Shown: one piece after another, positions 24,221-37,160 of the stretch
Layout of the letters: every line of letters starts with the position of its first letter
Position numbering within the stretch: position 1 is the first letter of the stretch
NCBI GenBank assembly: GCA_012295275.1
Contig: CM022673.1
Coordinates: 13,323,288-13,385,287 of the forward strand
DNA: 62,000 nucleotides
From: Chrysomallon squamiferum
Taxonomy: Eukaryota; Mollusca; Gastropoda; Neomphalida; Peltospiridae
Direction: 5' to 3'
Made by a program: the position numbers and the translations under genes
The notes under the pieces: generated by a model
What the model was told of the DNA's origin: nothing
What the model saw: the letters and a program-made list of their open reading frames with translations, nothing else
Databases searched by the model: none

Positions 24221-24811
24221 GCTCATCCACTATAAAAAAACACATTCATTAACAAACGTCTATCAGCCCATTTTTATCAAATTATTTTACTGGATTTTCT
24301 AAAACATTCGACTAAGACAAACAAAGTTTGGATGGAAACGAAAATCACGAATTAGAGACAAAATATGCTTCATCATCGTGGTTATTATTTCACGCCTGAA
24401 CAACTAAAACAAACATACGCAGTTAGATACTTCAAACTGAGGTGCGTTTCTCGCCAGTACATCATTCTAGGGTGCGTCCTTCTAGATCCGTAACTTTTGT
24501 TCGTTAGATGAACCGCACTGAATTTAAAACGGAAGCTGCAGCAAATGAACAAAATTGGTCATCAGCTGTATTTTGAAATTCAATATATATAAATTAAGTA
24601 TGCACGTGATCAGTATTGAAAGTTTAAACAAAGAGTAATAATAAAAACAAAAAATAATAATTTTTTTTTTTTTTAAATCTTTTAAAGTGACTAATTCAGA
24701 TTTCTAGCTGACATTTTAAATTTTAATTACAGTTGTAGGTCTATATGCTTACACTGCACTTATCATTTTGAAAAACAAATTAAAAATTACCAACAAATTA
24801 AAAACAAACAA

Positions 24812-25130
24812 ACATAAATAAATAAATAAATAAATAAGTAAATAAGTAAACAAATAAATAAACAAATAAATAAATAAATAAATAAGTAAATAAATAAGTA
24901 AATAAACAAACAAACAAACAAACAAATAAATATATATATATATCTTAAAAGATTTGTATCTGTCTGTCTTTCTCTCTTTGTATATATAACTATGAATGTA
25001 TGTATGTATTATGCAGGCAATCTTGTATGTATGTATGTATGTGAGTATGTCTGTGTGTCTGTATGTATAAGTTAACTGCATGCATCTGTGTATGTAAGAA
25101 TGTATATGTATGTACGTATATATATGTGTA
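24812..25130. repeat. (TAAA)n/(CAAA)n, then TATG-rich tract
   Basis: AAAT and AAAC units at 24812-24930, (TA)n, then GTATGTAT-type units from 24995 to about 25130. Confidence 0.85.
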
Positions 25131-25751
25131 AGTATGAGTTTGTATTTAACTACATCCATCTTTCTATCTGTCTGTCAGTCTGTCCATATATCTTTCTGCT
25201 TGATTCATATTTATATGTATCTTTATTATATGTATTAGTTTACAAATGCTGCGTTTTTAATAGTAATTAACATAAAATCGTGATCTTTCGAAGCATTGTT
25301 TAACGAAATAAATAAATGTACATTTATGTGATATTTGACATGTCGTTGACAACGTCGTAGGCGTGGTCCGATTACATCAGTTAGCCCTTGTCACGACATC
25401 CTCGGCGGACCCATTGAGATATTTCCCAATCTAACTAATGCTCTGCTTTTTATTATTGAAATTTTTACTTAATTAAAATATTTTATATCTCATTTAATAT
25501 TTAATATTACTTTCTTTTAATTCATTCGATCTCTCGCTAACTCTCAGAGCCTTTATATATCTCTGTCTCTCTCTGTGTCTGTCTGCATGAGTCTTATATA
25601 TATTTTCTTTAACGACATTTACTTGCATTTCCTGTTTCTAATTTTGATAGATTATCTTTGCGTCTTGTTAAAACCTCCGTTGTTGTGCTGAGATGAAAAT
25701 ATTACTATTTATAGAAAACGTAATCGTAATTCAACACGATTATCTTTTGGC

Positions 25752-25762
25752 GGGGAATCCCC
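25752..25762. promoter_or_regulatory. Second kappaB palindrome, GGGGAATCCCC
   Basis: The exact reverse complement of the promoter copy, about 4.8 kb further upstream of the ETS gene. It lies in a short non-repetitive island that also carries a CRE-like TACGTCAC (25793-25800). A distal enhancer is possible. Confidence 0.35.
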
Positions 25763-26009
25763 CTCTTGGTCGCAGATCCGCATACGTCACAAGGCAGACG
25801 TGATAAAGTATACGTGCGATTTGAATACCTACACATTCAAAGAATGTCGACAAAGTTATGGCCAAAGTCCTTTGAATAAATTATAACTGTTTACGTTTTC
25901 TGTCCTTTTAAAAAAATATTTCTATGTTAACAGAGAAAGTGAATTATACAGAAAATAGACACAAAGAATATTTTCTTTCGAACTGAAAAATAATTAATAT
26001 GATGATGAT

Positions 26010-26080
26010 GGTTATGATTATTAATATTATTATTATCATCATTATTATCATTATTATTATCATTATTATTATTATTATCA

Positions 26081-26127
<47 letters not shown>

Positions 26128-26130
26128 TTT
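26010..26130. repeat. (ATT)n/(ATC)n tract
   Basis: Mixed ATT and ATC units, becoming pure ATT at 26085-26127. Confidence 0.9.
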
Positions 26131-26209
26131 TTATTATTATTAATATGTTAAAATAATTCTCCTAATTTTGAAATATTTTGTAAAATAGTACTATCTGTAT
26201 GAATATATG

Positions 26210-26320
26210 TATAATTGTGTATGTATATGTATGTGTGTATATGTATTCATGTATCTATATATAGTATCTTACTGATGTTAATACGTGTGGGTATTTATGT
26301 ATGTGTATGTGTGTGTATGT

Positions 26321-26351
<31 letters not shown>

Positions 26352-26497
26352 CATATACAGACACACACGAACAAACTTCATATGTGTATGTGTTTAGCAT
26401 ATATGTACGTTTGTATATGTATTTATATTGACGTTTGTATATGTATTTATGTAAAGACGTTACTTTATATATATATATATATATGACGTTAATATGG

Positions 26498-26534
<37 letters not shown>

Positions 26535-26615
26535 AAGAAGTTACTGTATATATATGTACGTACGCACGCACACATATGTGTGTATGTGTGTGTGTGTGTG
26601 TGTGTCTGTGTGTTT
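26210..26615. repeat. TATG/TA/GT composite array
   Basis: Alternating TATGTA, (TA)n and (GT)n blocks including an internal duplication (ACGTTTGTATATGTATTTAT occurs twice near 26408-26450). Confidence 0.85.
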
Positions 26616-26744
26616 AAACCTATTAAAGAAGATGTAGTTAGATTATAATTTTTTTTAGAAATATCCTCTTTATCTCTGCCTATCCCATTTTTTTGGATCT
26701 TGACATCAGCATTTCTAAAAACAAATGTTATAACTAGTAATCAA

Positions 26745-26777
<33 letters not shown>

Positions 26778-26835
26778 TTTGTTGTAGTTATCCAAGCCAG
26801 TATGTCTGTAGAAGTAGTAGTAAGAGTAGTAGTAA

Positions 26836-26867
<32 letters not shown>

Positions 26868-27059
26868 ATAGTAGTAATGGTAGCAGCAGTAGTAGAAGTA
26901 ACAGGTACTAGAAGTAATAGTATTTTTAGTAGTAGTAGTAATAGTATATTGTTGTTAGTATTTTTTAAACAGATTATCATATTAATTTGTTATTGTTATT
27001 TATTACATATCATTCACATAATCATATCTATTACAATATTTACATATTGATAATTATCA

Positions 27060-27400
27060 TTTGTGTTTGTGTGTATGTCTGTGTGTATATATATTATATA
27101 TGTCTCTGTTTTACGTATGTATGTATATGTATGTATATTATGTATGTATGCATGTATATTATTTATGTATGAATGTATGTATCTCTGTGTATGGTCTATA
27201 TTAGAGTGTGTATGGATATATATGTATGTATGTATGTAGTCGTGAATGTGTAGGTATGTGTGTGTGTGTATGTATGTTTGTGTGTTTGTATGTATATAAT
27301 ATATTTTTCTGTGTTTGGGTTTATGTATTTGCGTTTCTGTGCGTGTGGTTGTGTTTGGGTGTACATATATTTGTGATATATATATATAGGTATATTATAT
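27060..27400. repeat. TATG/TGTG-rich array
   Basis: Interrupted TATG and TGTG units across about 340 bp. Confidence 0.8.
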
Positions 27401-28639
27401 AATGTTCATATGTGTTTCCATGCATGTGTGTATATAATTATTACAGTGTTTATGTTAATTTATTAATGACTCATTTCCTAATATTACTTTTTTTAATAAT
27501 AATTTTTTTTTCTTTTTTTTTTATCTTTTCTTTATGTTTTGTGACAACCCGTTTATCATTAAAACACAGAAAGAAAACATGTCCTTGTCAAAACACTTGT
27601 TTTAACATTTTTAGCAAAGTCATCTTCAGCTATGCATAAATTATTCATTATGACAGATTAGATTCCACGACAAAGAAGAAGTAACAATGGTTTCATTAAG
27701 AATTTCTGTGACAGCTATTTTGTTCCTAGTTTAAACAATTTTTACTTATTCTCTTCCCTTGTTGAGTTAGTGTCCTTGGATTTGATTGGTTGAAATACAC
27801 GGAGGTAAGCCAATACAGATGAACTAGGAAGACTTCCAGTGCATTGTCACAGCTGAGCTATTTTGAAAAGAGTTGTTTAAAAGTACCCAAGCAGAGACCA
27901 CCACAGCACACGTTATAAGTAAACATGTAAAAAAAAAAAAATTAAAACAAAAACGGCCACTGTGACCCTAGTGTAAAAAAAATAACATTTTTTAGTTGAT
28001 TGTTTGTAAGATTACCTCTTATCAGTGAGCACTTCAAACTAAATAAAGTAAATACAACACTAAATATTGTTTAAATAAATAAATAAATGAATAAATAATG
28101 TGATGATGATGATAAAATAATAATAATAATAATAAGTTAATAATAATGATTATGATGATGACGATAATGTCGATGGTAATGATAATAATGATGTGTTGTT
28201 TTTTTGTTAGTTTTGTTTTTAACTCGTTTTCTATTTTCATTATTTCTCTCTCCTTCTGCCTCCTTTTATTACTAACACACATATTCATGCGCGCACACAC
28301 ACACACACAGACACACCGTCTTGATACACTATCTGTTTTACGAATACGCATATTAGTGACACTCTTAAAACAATTTAAAATCCACTTTAAAATGTTGAAA
28401 ATGTTAAAAAGTGAAATATAATATCTACTACAATATTAACTAGAGATTTAATATATTAACACACACACACACACAACATGCATGCACAAAGACACGTATA
28501 CACAAATATACATACATACATACATATACATATACATACATATATACACACATACATAAACAAACACATAAATACGAAAGTATGCACGTATATGGGTATG
28601 TAACTCTATCTTTCTCTAAATAAAAAAATAAATAAATGT

Positions 28640-28850
28640 TTATGCTGATGCTATCTTTACATTACAAATTACGTTTTCAGTCTCACTCACACACCATATT
28701 CAATAAATAAATAAATAAAAGCACACACACACACACACAACGTTCTTGCTGATGCCTAATCTTTACATTACAAATTACGTTTTCATTCTCAACAAGCACA
28801 CACATATTCACAAGCTCACACATACACACACACAAAGACCTAAGCGAACA

Positions 28851-28883
<33 letters not shown>

Positions 28884-28897
28884 GACCTAAGCGAACA

Positions 28898-28935
<38 letters not shown>
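28640..28935. repeat. Duplicated segments joined to (CA)n tracts
   Basis: TCTTTACATTACAAATTACG occurs twice, about 100 bp apart (near 28652 and 28760). CCTAAGCGAACAAGCACACA also occurs twice (near 28839 and 28888) around long CA runs, indicating stepwise local duplication. Confidence 0.65.
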
Positions 28936-28936
<1 letters not shown>

Positions 28937-29225
28937 CACGTATATACAACAAACACACGTATATACATTGTATTTTTAATACCTTCGTAAACGTTTGTAA
29001 ATTCAATCTCAGACACCAGCTCTGTTTTACATTCCAGATTTGTTTTTTTTTTTTTTTTTGAAGTTGTAAAAGTGCAGTAATCAGATTTAATAAATCTTGT
29101 CATTCAGACAAATGATGAAACCCCTATCTGGCTATATGTAATATGTCTCTCTCTTGATCTTTTTAAGTCCTATTTTAAAACTTCACTGGCTTTTTATACC
29201 TATTTTTGGTGTATTTCTGTGCATG

Positions 29226-29227
<2 letters not shown>

Positions 29228-29320
<93 letters not shown>
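29228..29320. repeat. Perfect (CT)n, about 46 units
   Basis: Uninterrupted polypyrimidine tract of 93 bp. Confidence 0.95.
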
Positions 29321-29323
<3 letters not shown>

Positions 29324-29962
29324 ACGCACACATAACGTTCGTGATTAATTTCCATGATGTACTAATTTTAATCCATGTACACACAATTGACCTTTCATAT
29401 CTACGATCAAAGATCACCGAAAACAGGCAACATTTTCAAACGACGTCTCTGCAATATGTACACGTAGATTTTTTTTTATTATTACTTTTCCCCGAAATGT
29501 TTTGACGTCATTACAGCTGCTGCGTGATTTTGTCAAACTGGAGACTGAAAGATCGTGTAGAATGTGAAAAAAACATTGTGTCAGGTGACATCAGCCGATG
29601 ACGTCTTCAAATTCAGAAAGCTGGCGTTGGTGTCGGTGACACCGAGACTGTTTTTAACGGTGTAGTGGTAATGCTTATATTTCTTTCAGCTTTAAGCCGT
29701 ATTGATGATGTCGGTAGAGGTCGAGGTAAATGAGAAGGGGCTGTTGTCAATGTAGTAATAGCGTGAAAACGTTACCAGTAAAAAAATGTTAGAAAACTAT
29801 TTCGTGTTTAAAAGCACGCATTAAGAATTCCTGGTTATCTTACTGAAATTATCAATTAAACTTTTATATTTTTTCTTACTCTACTTCTTTTATTTATTTA
29901 TTTATTTATCATCATCATTATCATTATCAGTCATTATAATCATTAGTCATCGTCATCACTGA

Positions 29963-29995
<33 letters not shown>

Positions 29996-30339
29996 AAAAA
30001 AATTAAAAAGTTTGAAAGAAAAATTTAGGAACATAAATTTAGATTACATTTTATATATAGTAATAAATGGATTAATTCTATCAGTACACTAAATATCTGG
30101 GAATCCATGTTTTAGGCGCGCCCCTGATAAGTGTCAAAACGCGGAGCGCAGCTGTAACAAGTCGGGTCACTTAAACAACGGATTATTTAGAAAAACGATT
30201 CACGAACTTAGTCGATTTATTCAAAGCACTATATCGGCAACATTTCGAAATTTAAGTATTAAAGTACTTTTTGAACTGCATATAACTTTTAGAATTTTGT
30301 TTTTCGATGAAACTGTATCGAAAAGAAAAGTATGAGAAG

Positions 30340-30568
30340 AAACAAGAAAAAATAAAAAAAATAAATAAAAAAATAAAAATAAAAAATAAAAAAAAAAAAA
30401 AAAAAAAAAATAAATAAATGAATAACTAACTAAATAAATAACAACATAATGTTGATAATAATAATAACAACAACAACAACAACAACAACAATAATAATAA
30501 GAAGAAGATGATGATTTTCAATATTTCTTTATAGCTATATAATAAAACAGATAAATACCAAATTAAAA

Positions 30569-30622
<54 letters not shown>

Positions 30623-30640
30623 AAAAAAATAAATAAATAA
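30340..30640. repeat. A-rich, (CAA)n and (AAT)n tracts
   Basis: AAATA-rich sequence, CAA units at 30464-30490, AAT units at 30570-30616, then TAAA units. Confidence 0.85.
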
Positions 30641-30744
30641 ATAAACAAAAAAGACAGGTCCTTTTCCAACAAATTAACACAAAATAGCCCCATATTTTCA
30701 AATTACTCTGATAGTGACAGTACATTTCACAACATATATTTCTT

Positions 30745-30808
30745 ATTGAAAGAATTAACATTATTTATATTGAATGAATTAATATTATTTATATTGAATG
30801 AATTAACA
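30745..30808. repeat. 24-bp tandem repeat (ATTGAATGAATTAATATT)
   Basis: About 2.6 copies of ATTGAATGAATTAAYATT-ATTTAT. Confidence 0.7.
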
Positions 30809-33714
30809 GTTACTTTCTGTGATCAGAAAATTATAATATTTTGAATTAATATTCGTTTTGGACAGGATAGCCCATACCACCGTCTTTACGTACGAAGTAG
30901 TATTTAGAACGGAAAATAACTCATTAGCTACACTGACAAAGACTGAGCTTGCAGTTACATCAGGTCCTAAGACAAAAACATTTGCTTCTGACCCTGTCCG
31001 AGTTGTTTAAATATTTTGTCGCTGTAATATGATAGACTGTCGTTGTAGTTAATATATTTGCAGTTCTAGATGCAATCGACAAGGATGACTGAATGAGATC
31101 GCTGACGTTACTAAAATGCAGAGAGAGAGCGATGTCTTACAAGTTTCATCTTTCATCAGATATCTGTTTTCAAAGTCCAACTTCATTTCCACTTGAAAGA
31201 GTAGCCTCTTATCCCTCTTTGTCGTCTTGTTTTTCATTTCTTCCTTCAACCCACTGATGTGTTTTATGACTCTGTCACTGATTCAGCCATTAATTTTTAA
31301 TTGTCTCTTACACTCATTCTTTGATTCTACAGTGGCCTGGTAAGCTGACCTAAATATGCAATGGATAGGGGCCTTTTTCCCCTACAACTGTCTGCCATGA
31401 ATCCTAATTCCCTTAGGGTGATGGGGTGACGTTTTTCCTGTATGCTGGTCTACCATGCAGACGTTAACACCCAAGCAATGGCGGCGATTTTCTCGTACTA
31501 CTTAAGTGAACTGCGTTATATGAAGATGCATATAAACAAAATTTAATATAGCTGTAACAAGATGGTGAATGTACATAATAATAAAATACATACATATATA
31601 TATATATATATATCAGACCTAATTACTCTATGGGTGGCGATGTGATGTTTCCCACAATTTTTCTCTTCTTCAAAGTGTAGATATCACATTTCATAGACAT
31701 ACTGGAGGGACAGATCTACCTAAAACGCAATTATTGTTGTGAATTTAACTTTCAAAATGAAGTAAAATTTATTTGTAAAATAATAATAATAATATTACCG
31801 GTCTGAGGTGTTTGATACTGTGCTCCAGTTATTGTACACAGCCCGGACTAGTTTTGATTTGTAGTCTTTATTCATCATTTTTTTTTTTTTTTTTTTTTAT
31901 TTATTTATCTTCTTTATTTTCTTCTTCTTTTTTCATAAAAAAAGTCCTCACTTTATAAGTTTTATGATAATTAAACCAAATTAAAACACAACGCTTGATA
32001 TCTTTTTATTTTCAGAATTTGAGGACAATCAGATACACTCGCTGCAAAATCTTAAAATTTCTGAACTATTTGCATTAATAATTTTCGTCCTGTACTGTTA
32101 ATAATAATAATAATAATAATAAACACCTATGCGCATCGTTCATCACTAATAACTATATTCCCAGTTTATCGAACTTCAGGCCATGACCTTGATACAGGCG
32201 CACGTAGGCAGTAACAAAACATGACCCAGTAAGAAAATCACAATTTGATTGGCTCATCGTCGACCAATGAGACTGCACCGATTCGGTGGATTCATTGATT
32301 TCAATGCATTTGAGCTGATTACTGAACGACGGGGTTACGTCTGATAGCAAAGAATGATCTCTCTGTCCTGCCGGCAAAATAACCTCATAACACGTCTTCA
32401 CATTTATTGATCTCAGCTTTTTTTTTCTTTTTTTTAAAATCAAACCTGATATGGGCGTTACGTGGGTGCACATGCAAACTAAAACAAGAGGGCAGCGACG
32501 TCTCCGTTTCTGATTTAGTAACATTACCTCAGCTGACCTTTGTAGCTGAAGTTGACAATAATAAATTGCACAAACAGGTAGACATTACAGCTAAGGCAAT
32601 CGGTGAACGTCAAAACTATTAATAATAATAATGATGATGATGATGATAAAAACCGGTTATGGCGATACTTCTGTTAGTTAGAAATTGCAACAATGAATAA
32701 ATAACTAAATAAATTTGATTAAAATAAATTATATAATTTTTTATTATTATTATTATTATTTTTTATTATTTTTTTTTTATCTAAGAAGATACCTGTGTAG
32801 TAGACTGCAGAGCTTGTCTGAGATTAAGTAGGTCACATGAAACGTTCCTTTCAAATCACTCATGTCATTTCTTAACCATGTACATTTCACTTACGTATTA
32901 TCAATAACACAACTATTCACCACCGTATCGATATATATATATATATATCCTCCCGTATGCATGATTTGCAGAAATAGGAAATGTTTTCCGTTGTGTGCGT
33001 GTCACTGTTTGTGTAGCTTACAATAAATTTAATAAGAGCATTTCATTAAACTATTCAAGATCTGACATCAACATATTCATTTAATCTATAATTTAGGTAT
33101 CTTTAAATTATATGCGTTTGAGAATTATGACCATATAACTGATCACGTGCAAATTGGATGTGTTTACGTGCGCTAATATTGGAATCTATTATTCTCATTT
33201 TCTTCCTTATTTTTCTTTATTTTTTTATTTTATTTTATAATATTTTTTTAATTAGACTTTAGAGCTACAAATGATCAAGAACTAATTTCGTCATATTTTG
33301 CAAGTGTACTGAAACTGTTTCATTATAATCAATATAAGTAGGCATCGAAAGACTGAAACTTGTCGCAGAATTAATCGATTAATCACGTTCAGCTTCTTAA
33401 CGTGAATTATGTCGAAAATAATTTGCTTAATGGCGATCGAATAAATTCTTAACGATGACGTCACATCCAACAAAATCAGCAGTTAATCTGCACTCATTTT
33501 TTGAATGGATCACAACATTGTAGTTTTACGCAGCAATTTTATTTATTATTATTATTATTACTTCTTTTTTTTTAGATGAATTTTATTGTGTTTGACACGA
33601 TATCGCCAAGTCTCGTTTAATGTTACGAACTTGACTCGTTAAATGAAACATTTCTTCTCTCTTGATTATGAACAGTTATCAGTATTTGAACATAAATTGT
33701 GTTATGAAAACAGC

Positions 33715-33750
<36 letters not shown>

Positions 33751-33844
33751 ACACGCACACACACACACACGCACACACAAACAGCGAGAGGGAGAGAGAG
33801 AAGACACTCTCCTCCCCAATACCACTTCTTGTCAAGTTTTATTA

Positions 33845-33902
<58 letters not shown>
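33715..33902. repeat. (TCTG)n, (CA)n and (ATT)n
   Basis: TCTG units at 33716-33740, CA at 33750-33778, and ATT about 19 units at 33845-33901. Confidence 0.9.
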
Positions 33903-34138
33903 TTGCTGTGTTGAAATGAATAACTGAACAATTTCAAAACGGTTCGGTGAAGAATAAAAGTACAAAAGTAACTGAAAACACAGCAGATTGTTTTATTTAC
34001 ACGCCACAGTACACGGACACAAAAAACAAGAGAACAATTATCAGAGCAGAACGAAAATCAGTTGCTGTTTAATTTATGTAAATGATATCACCGACTAACA
34101 TGAAATTAGTGTTGTAGACACATCTGTTTTCTTAACAA

Positions 34139-34172
<34 letters not shown>

Positions 34173-34380
34173 AAGAATAAACATAACATAAACCAGCACT
34201 AAACAAGTAGTAGTAGTAGTAATAAACAAAATAAAATAAATAAAAATGCTTGTATTTAAAAAGAGTTGAAATGAAATTTCTTTTAGTTTTATTTATTGTT
34301 AAAGCTGTACACGCTTAACTGAACATACACGATTTCACAAACGTCATACCTACGTATGTGCATACCCGCAATGTATCCGG

Positions 34381-34414
<34 letters not shown>

Positions 34415-35499
34415 CTATAATTAACCTGTAAAATTCGCTACGCAGTTAGAAAAATAACAAAATTTTAATAAATCCTGTTTTCAACAAGTATTATTAAAAT
34501 ATATTTAAATTTTTAGCAAATTTAACTTATATTTACCTAACAGCTAATGCCACTTTTTACGGATGTAAATCAAAGTTGTCCTTTCTCAAAAATAAATAAA
34601 TAAATAAAATGCACAGATATGGCTATAAATTTTATTTATGTATCCACGTTTTTTTTTTTTTTTTTTTTTTTTTCGTTTTTTTTCTAGTCGATTCATGCAT
34701 GTACCTAATTAGGGAAATTAGAACGCGGGATATGGTATGTACAGGTTTCGATGAAGGCTTAAATGACTTGAAAATCAAATTATTTTCCACTGGAAGTTTT
34801 GTCATAAAAGTCCTGTTTTAGTCCAGGATAAAGCGTAAGGGTAATTCCCCTTTACAGATGACGGCTATTTCAGGGGGAGAGGCGTGTACTGTTTTTCTTT
34901 TTCATAATCAGAATCATGTTTTGAGAAAAGTAAATAAAATAAAAACGTAAATGATTTAGCCTCAACGTAGAAACAAAATGTTTTGCAATGGATCTTATAG
35001 CCGACGTCCCTCCATAGATGTCAAAAAAAAAAGAAAAGAAAAAAAGAAAGGAAGATTATGTGAACTGTCTGCCGTAATGCGCAGTAGAAATGTACTTTAA
35101 TGTAACCAGTGTGGTAATTTTCCAGCGGTTTCGTTCTAAAAGACACTAACTTCATTACCTCCCTTGGCAATTACTTCTCAGAAAGCAGAAAAATGTTTCT
35201 GTTAAATTTAAAAGATTTAAAAGCGGTTCGGAGGGGCATGCACCCGGGCCTCCTCCCCCCTGGCAACTCAGATTACGTAGCCCTGATGTAAAAATATTTC
35301 TGCGTTCGGACCTAAATATGATGAAACAAAAAACACATTTTAAGTGTTCAACATGCATAAAGTTACACTGGTATTTTGTTAAGTAATATTATTATCCTTT
35401 TCCAGTATCCAAGCATAACTGATATGGAATTTCAGTCAACCATTTTGGCGCATTCGTTATTTACGGTTAGCCTAAAGCACGGTTCGTTTTAATTCTCTC

Positions 35500-35538
<39 letters not shown>

Positions 35539-35712
35539 AATGCATTTTTGGCCTTTGGCATCTTTCTGACATAACAACATCAATCAATTACGATTAAGTG
35601 TAATTTATATCATCAAATTCAAGTTAAATTATATCTAAGAATATTTGCTGCACTGAATGTTCAAGATCAACACACACAATAGAAAATAACTGTGGATACA
35701 AAGAAAAAAAGT

Positions 35713-35723
35713 TTTATTTTATT
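35713..35723 (-). terminator. Overlapping double poly(A) signal, probable MADD 3' end
   Basis: On the minus strand AATAAAATAAAA is followed by a T-rich stretch and then ATTGTGTGTGTTG, a classical GT-rich downstream element. Confidence 0.45.
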
Positions 35724-36127
35724 AGTAAAACAACTAGACAACCAATCACATTTGGCTTATAAAAGAAACAATATTGCACTTTATATCATGTGAATACAGC
35801 TACAAATGAACATTTTACAAATCAGTTGAAAAGAAAACTAAAATAAATAAAGAAAAGAAACAACTCAGTGAGGATTATCACAATTTACAGTCTGAATCTA
35901 ATCCTTAAGTGGACTAACAGTGTTAATCACACATATCCATCATGATTTCAGAAACCAAAATTTATCTTACATTATTCATTTTGTTTTTTCTTGGATTGAA
36001 AAAAATTAAATATTTCTCAATGGGTATTACATGATTATTCAGCCTGGTAAAGAAAGGATGGATTTCTTCAAATAAAATAAAAAAAAAAAAAAAAAAATTA
36101 TAATGCCTACATAACATTGTCTGGCAG

Positions 36128-36183
36128 AAAAAAATAAAATAAAAAAAAATAAAATAAAATAAAATAAAATAAAATAAAATAAA
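36128..36183. repeat. (AAAAT)n microsatellite
   Basis: About ten AAAAT/ATAAA pentamers. Confidence 0.88.
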
Positions 36184-36359
36184 CATCAAATCACTATTTC
36201 ATTATTTCATTAACTCAAAAACTCAAAATTAAGCTTTAAACTCAATCAAAACAAGAAATTTAAACTAAAAAATATTCTAGATTATAGTATAACAAAAGTA
36301 AATAAAGTAAATATTCTGTAACATAAAATATTAACAAAAATTGTAAATTCAGGAAAAGT

Positions 36360-36680
36360 ATCCTGTTTTGAACAATTACAAATAGATTAAATGCATCTGA
36401 GATTTTTTTTTTTTTTCCACAAAGTAATTACAGATAGTGCACATCTGCTGTTTTGAATTATAAAAAAAAACTTGAATATATTTGCACTTTGAAAAACAAT
36501 TACCACTGTCTGTTCTTTTAAATAATTACAAAAATGATTGTATATATCTATTGTTTTAAACAATTACAAACTGATTGTACATGTTTCAGTTACAAAAAGA
36601 TTGCACGTATTTACTGTTTTTAAACAATTACAAAAAGATTGTACAGATCTGTTGGTTAAACAATTACAAATGTAATATAA
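36360..36680. repeat. Minisatellite with AACAATTACAAAAAGATTG-type unit
   Basis: About six to seven decayed units of roughly 40-45 bp, each with AATTACA(A) then a GATTGTACA-like block and a CTGTTTT spacer. It lies in the putative MADD 3' UTR. Confidence 0.65.
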
Positions 36681-37069
36681 AAAAACAAATAGTGTTTTTT
36701 CACCTGCCTATATAACCAAAATTAGTAGAAACCAAATATCAACTTCTACAAAAATGCTTTTTAACACTGGAATCTTTTAGCTTCTTGTACAGTTTATATT
36801 TTTGGCATTCATAAATTATGCATATCATTCCAAAAATACTAATTATAAATAAGTAAAATAAAATGTTTAAAAAGTGATCATGTTAGAAAAACATACACAT
36901 ATAGTACTGCACAAGAATATTTTTTTAGGGCTAGATTTAGACATGGTAGGGTATCAAGCTATGGGAAGGAACAACTGTCCTATCTGACAAATATTAACAA
37001 AGAAAAAGATGAAGTAAACATAGAATTTAACTCTTGCAGAGTATTAAGCCTTAAATTGTTCTGTGATTA

Positions 37070-37160
37070 ACAACCAAACCTGGCCCCTGTATGCAAAGTC
37101 TCCTAAAATCAGGAAGCCTGAAATAGATTCTGTTTAATACCCAAACCTGGCCCCTTTAGA
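37070..37160. repeat. Short duplicated segment (CCAAACCTGGCCCC)
   Basis: The 14-mer CCAAACCTGGCCCC occurs twice about 68 bp apart, with weaker similarity around it. It is probably an old tandem duplication. Confidence 0.45.

Larger units (their letters stand above)
20961..35704. other. Gene-free, microsatellite-dense region between ETS promoter and MADD 3' end
   Basis: No exon with splice sites and conserved content was found. Non-repetitive islands (24240-24560, 25340-25440, 25680-25900, 27540-27920, 29440-29780, 30850-31560, 32150-32600, 34680-35420) are separated by simple repeats. Regulatory DNA for the ETS gene is possible but unproven. Confidence 0.6.

Noticed and set aside
24749-25159. 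136-codon minus-strand open frame
   Set aside because: Made of TAAA and TATG repeats (YLFIYLFIY-type peptide), with no domain.
26210-26620. Several Tyr/Val/Cys-rich open frames
   Set aside because: Translations of TATG, GT and CA arrays.
26700-27050. Ala/Val-rich open frame
   Set aside because: Derived from a decayed triplet tract and poly(T), with no start context or splice support.
28034-29420. Several Thr/His, Cys/Val, Leu/Ser and Arg/Glu repeat-peptide frames on both strands
   Set aside because: All fall on CA, GT, CT or GA tracts.
32153-32524. 123-codon minus-strand open frame
   Set aside because: Partly non-repetitive, but no recognisable domain, no phase-consistent partner exon, and composition like flanking noncoding DNA.
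34835-34850. Third kappaB-like sequence (GGGTAATTCCCC)
   Set aside because: One base too long at the centre for a Rel site, and far from any promoter.
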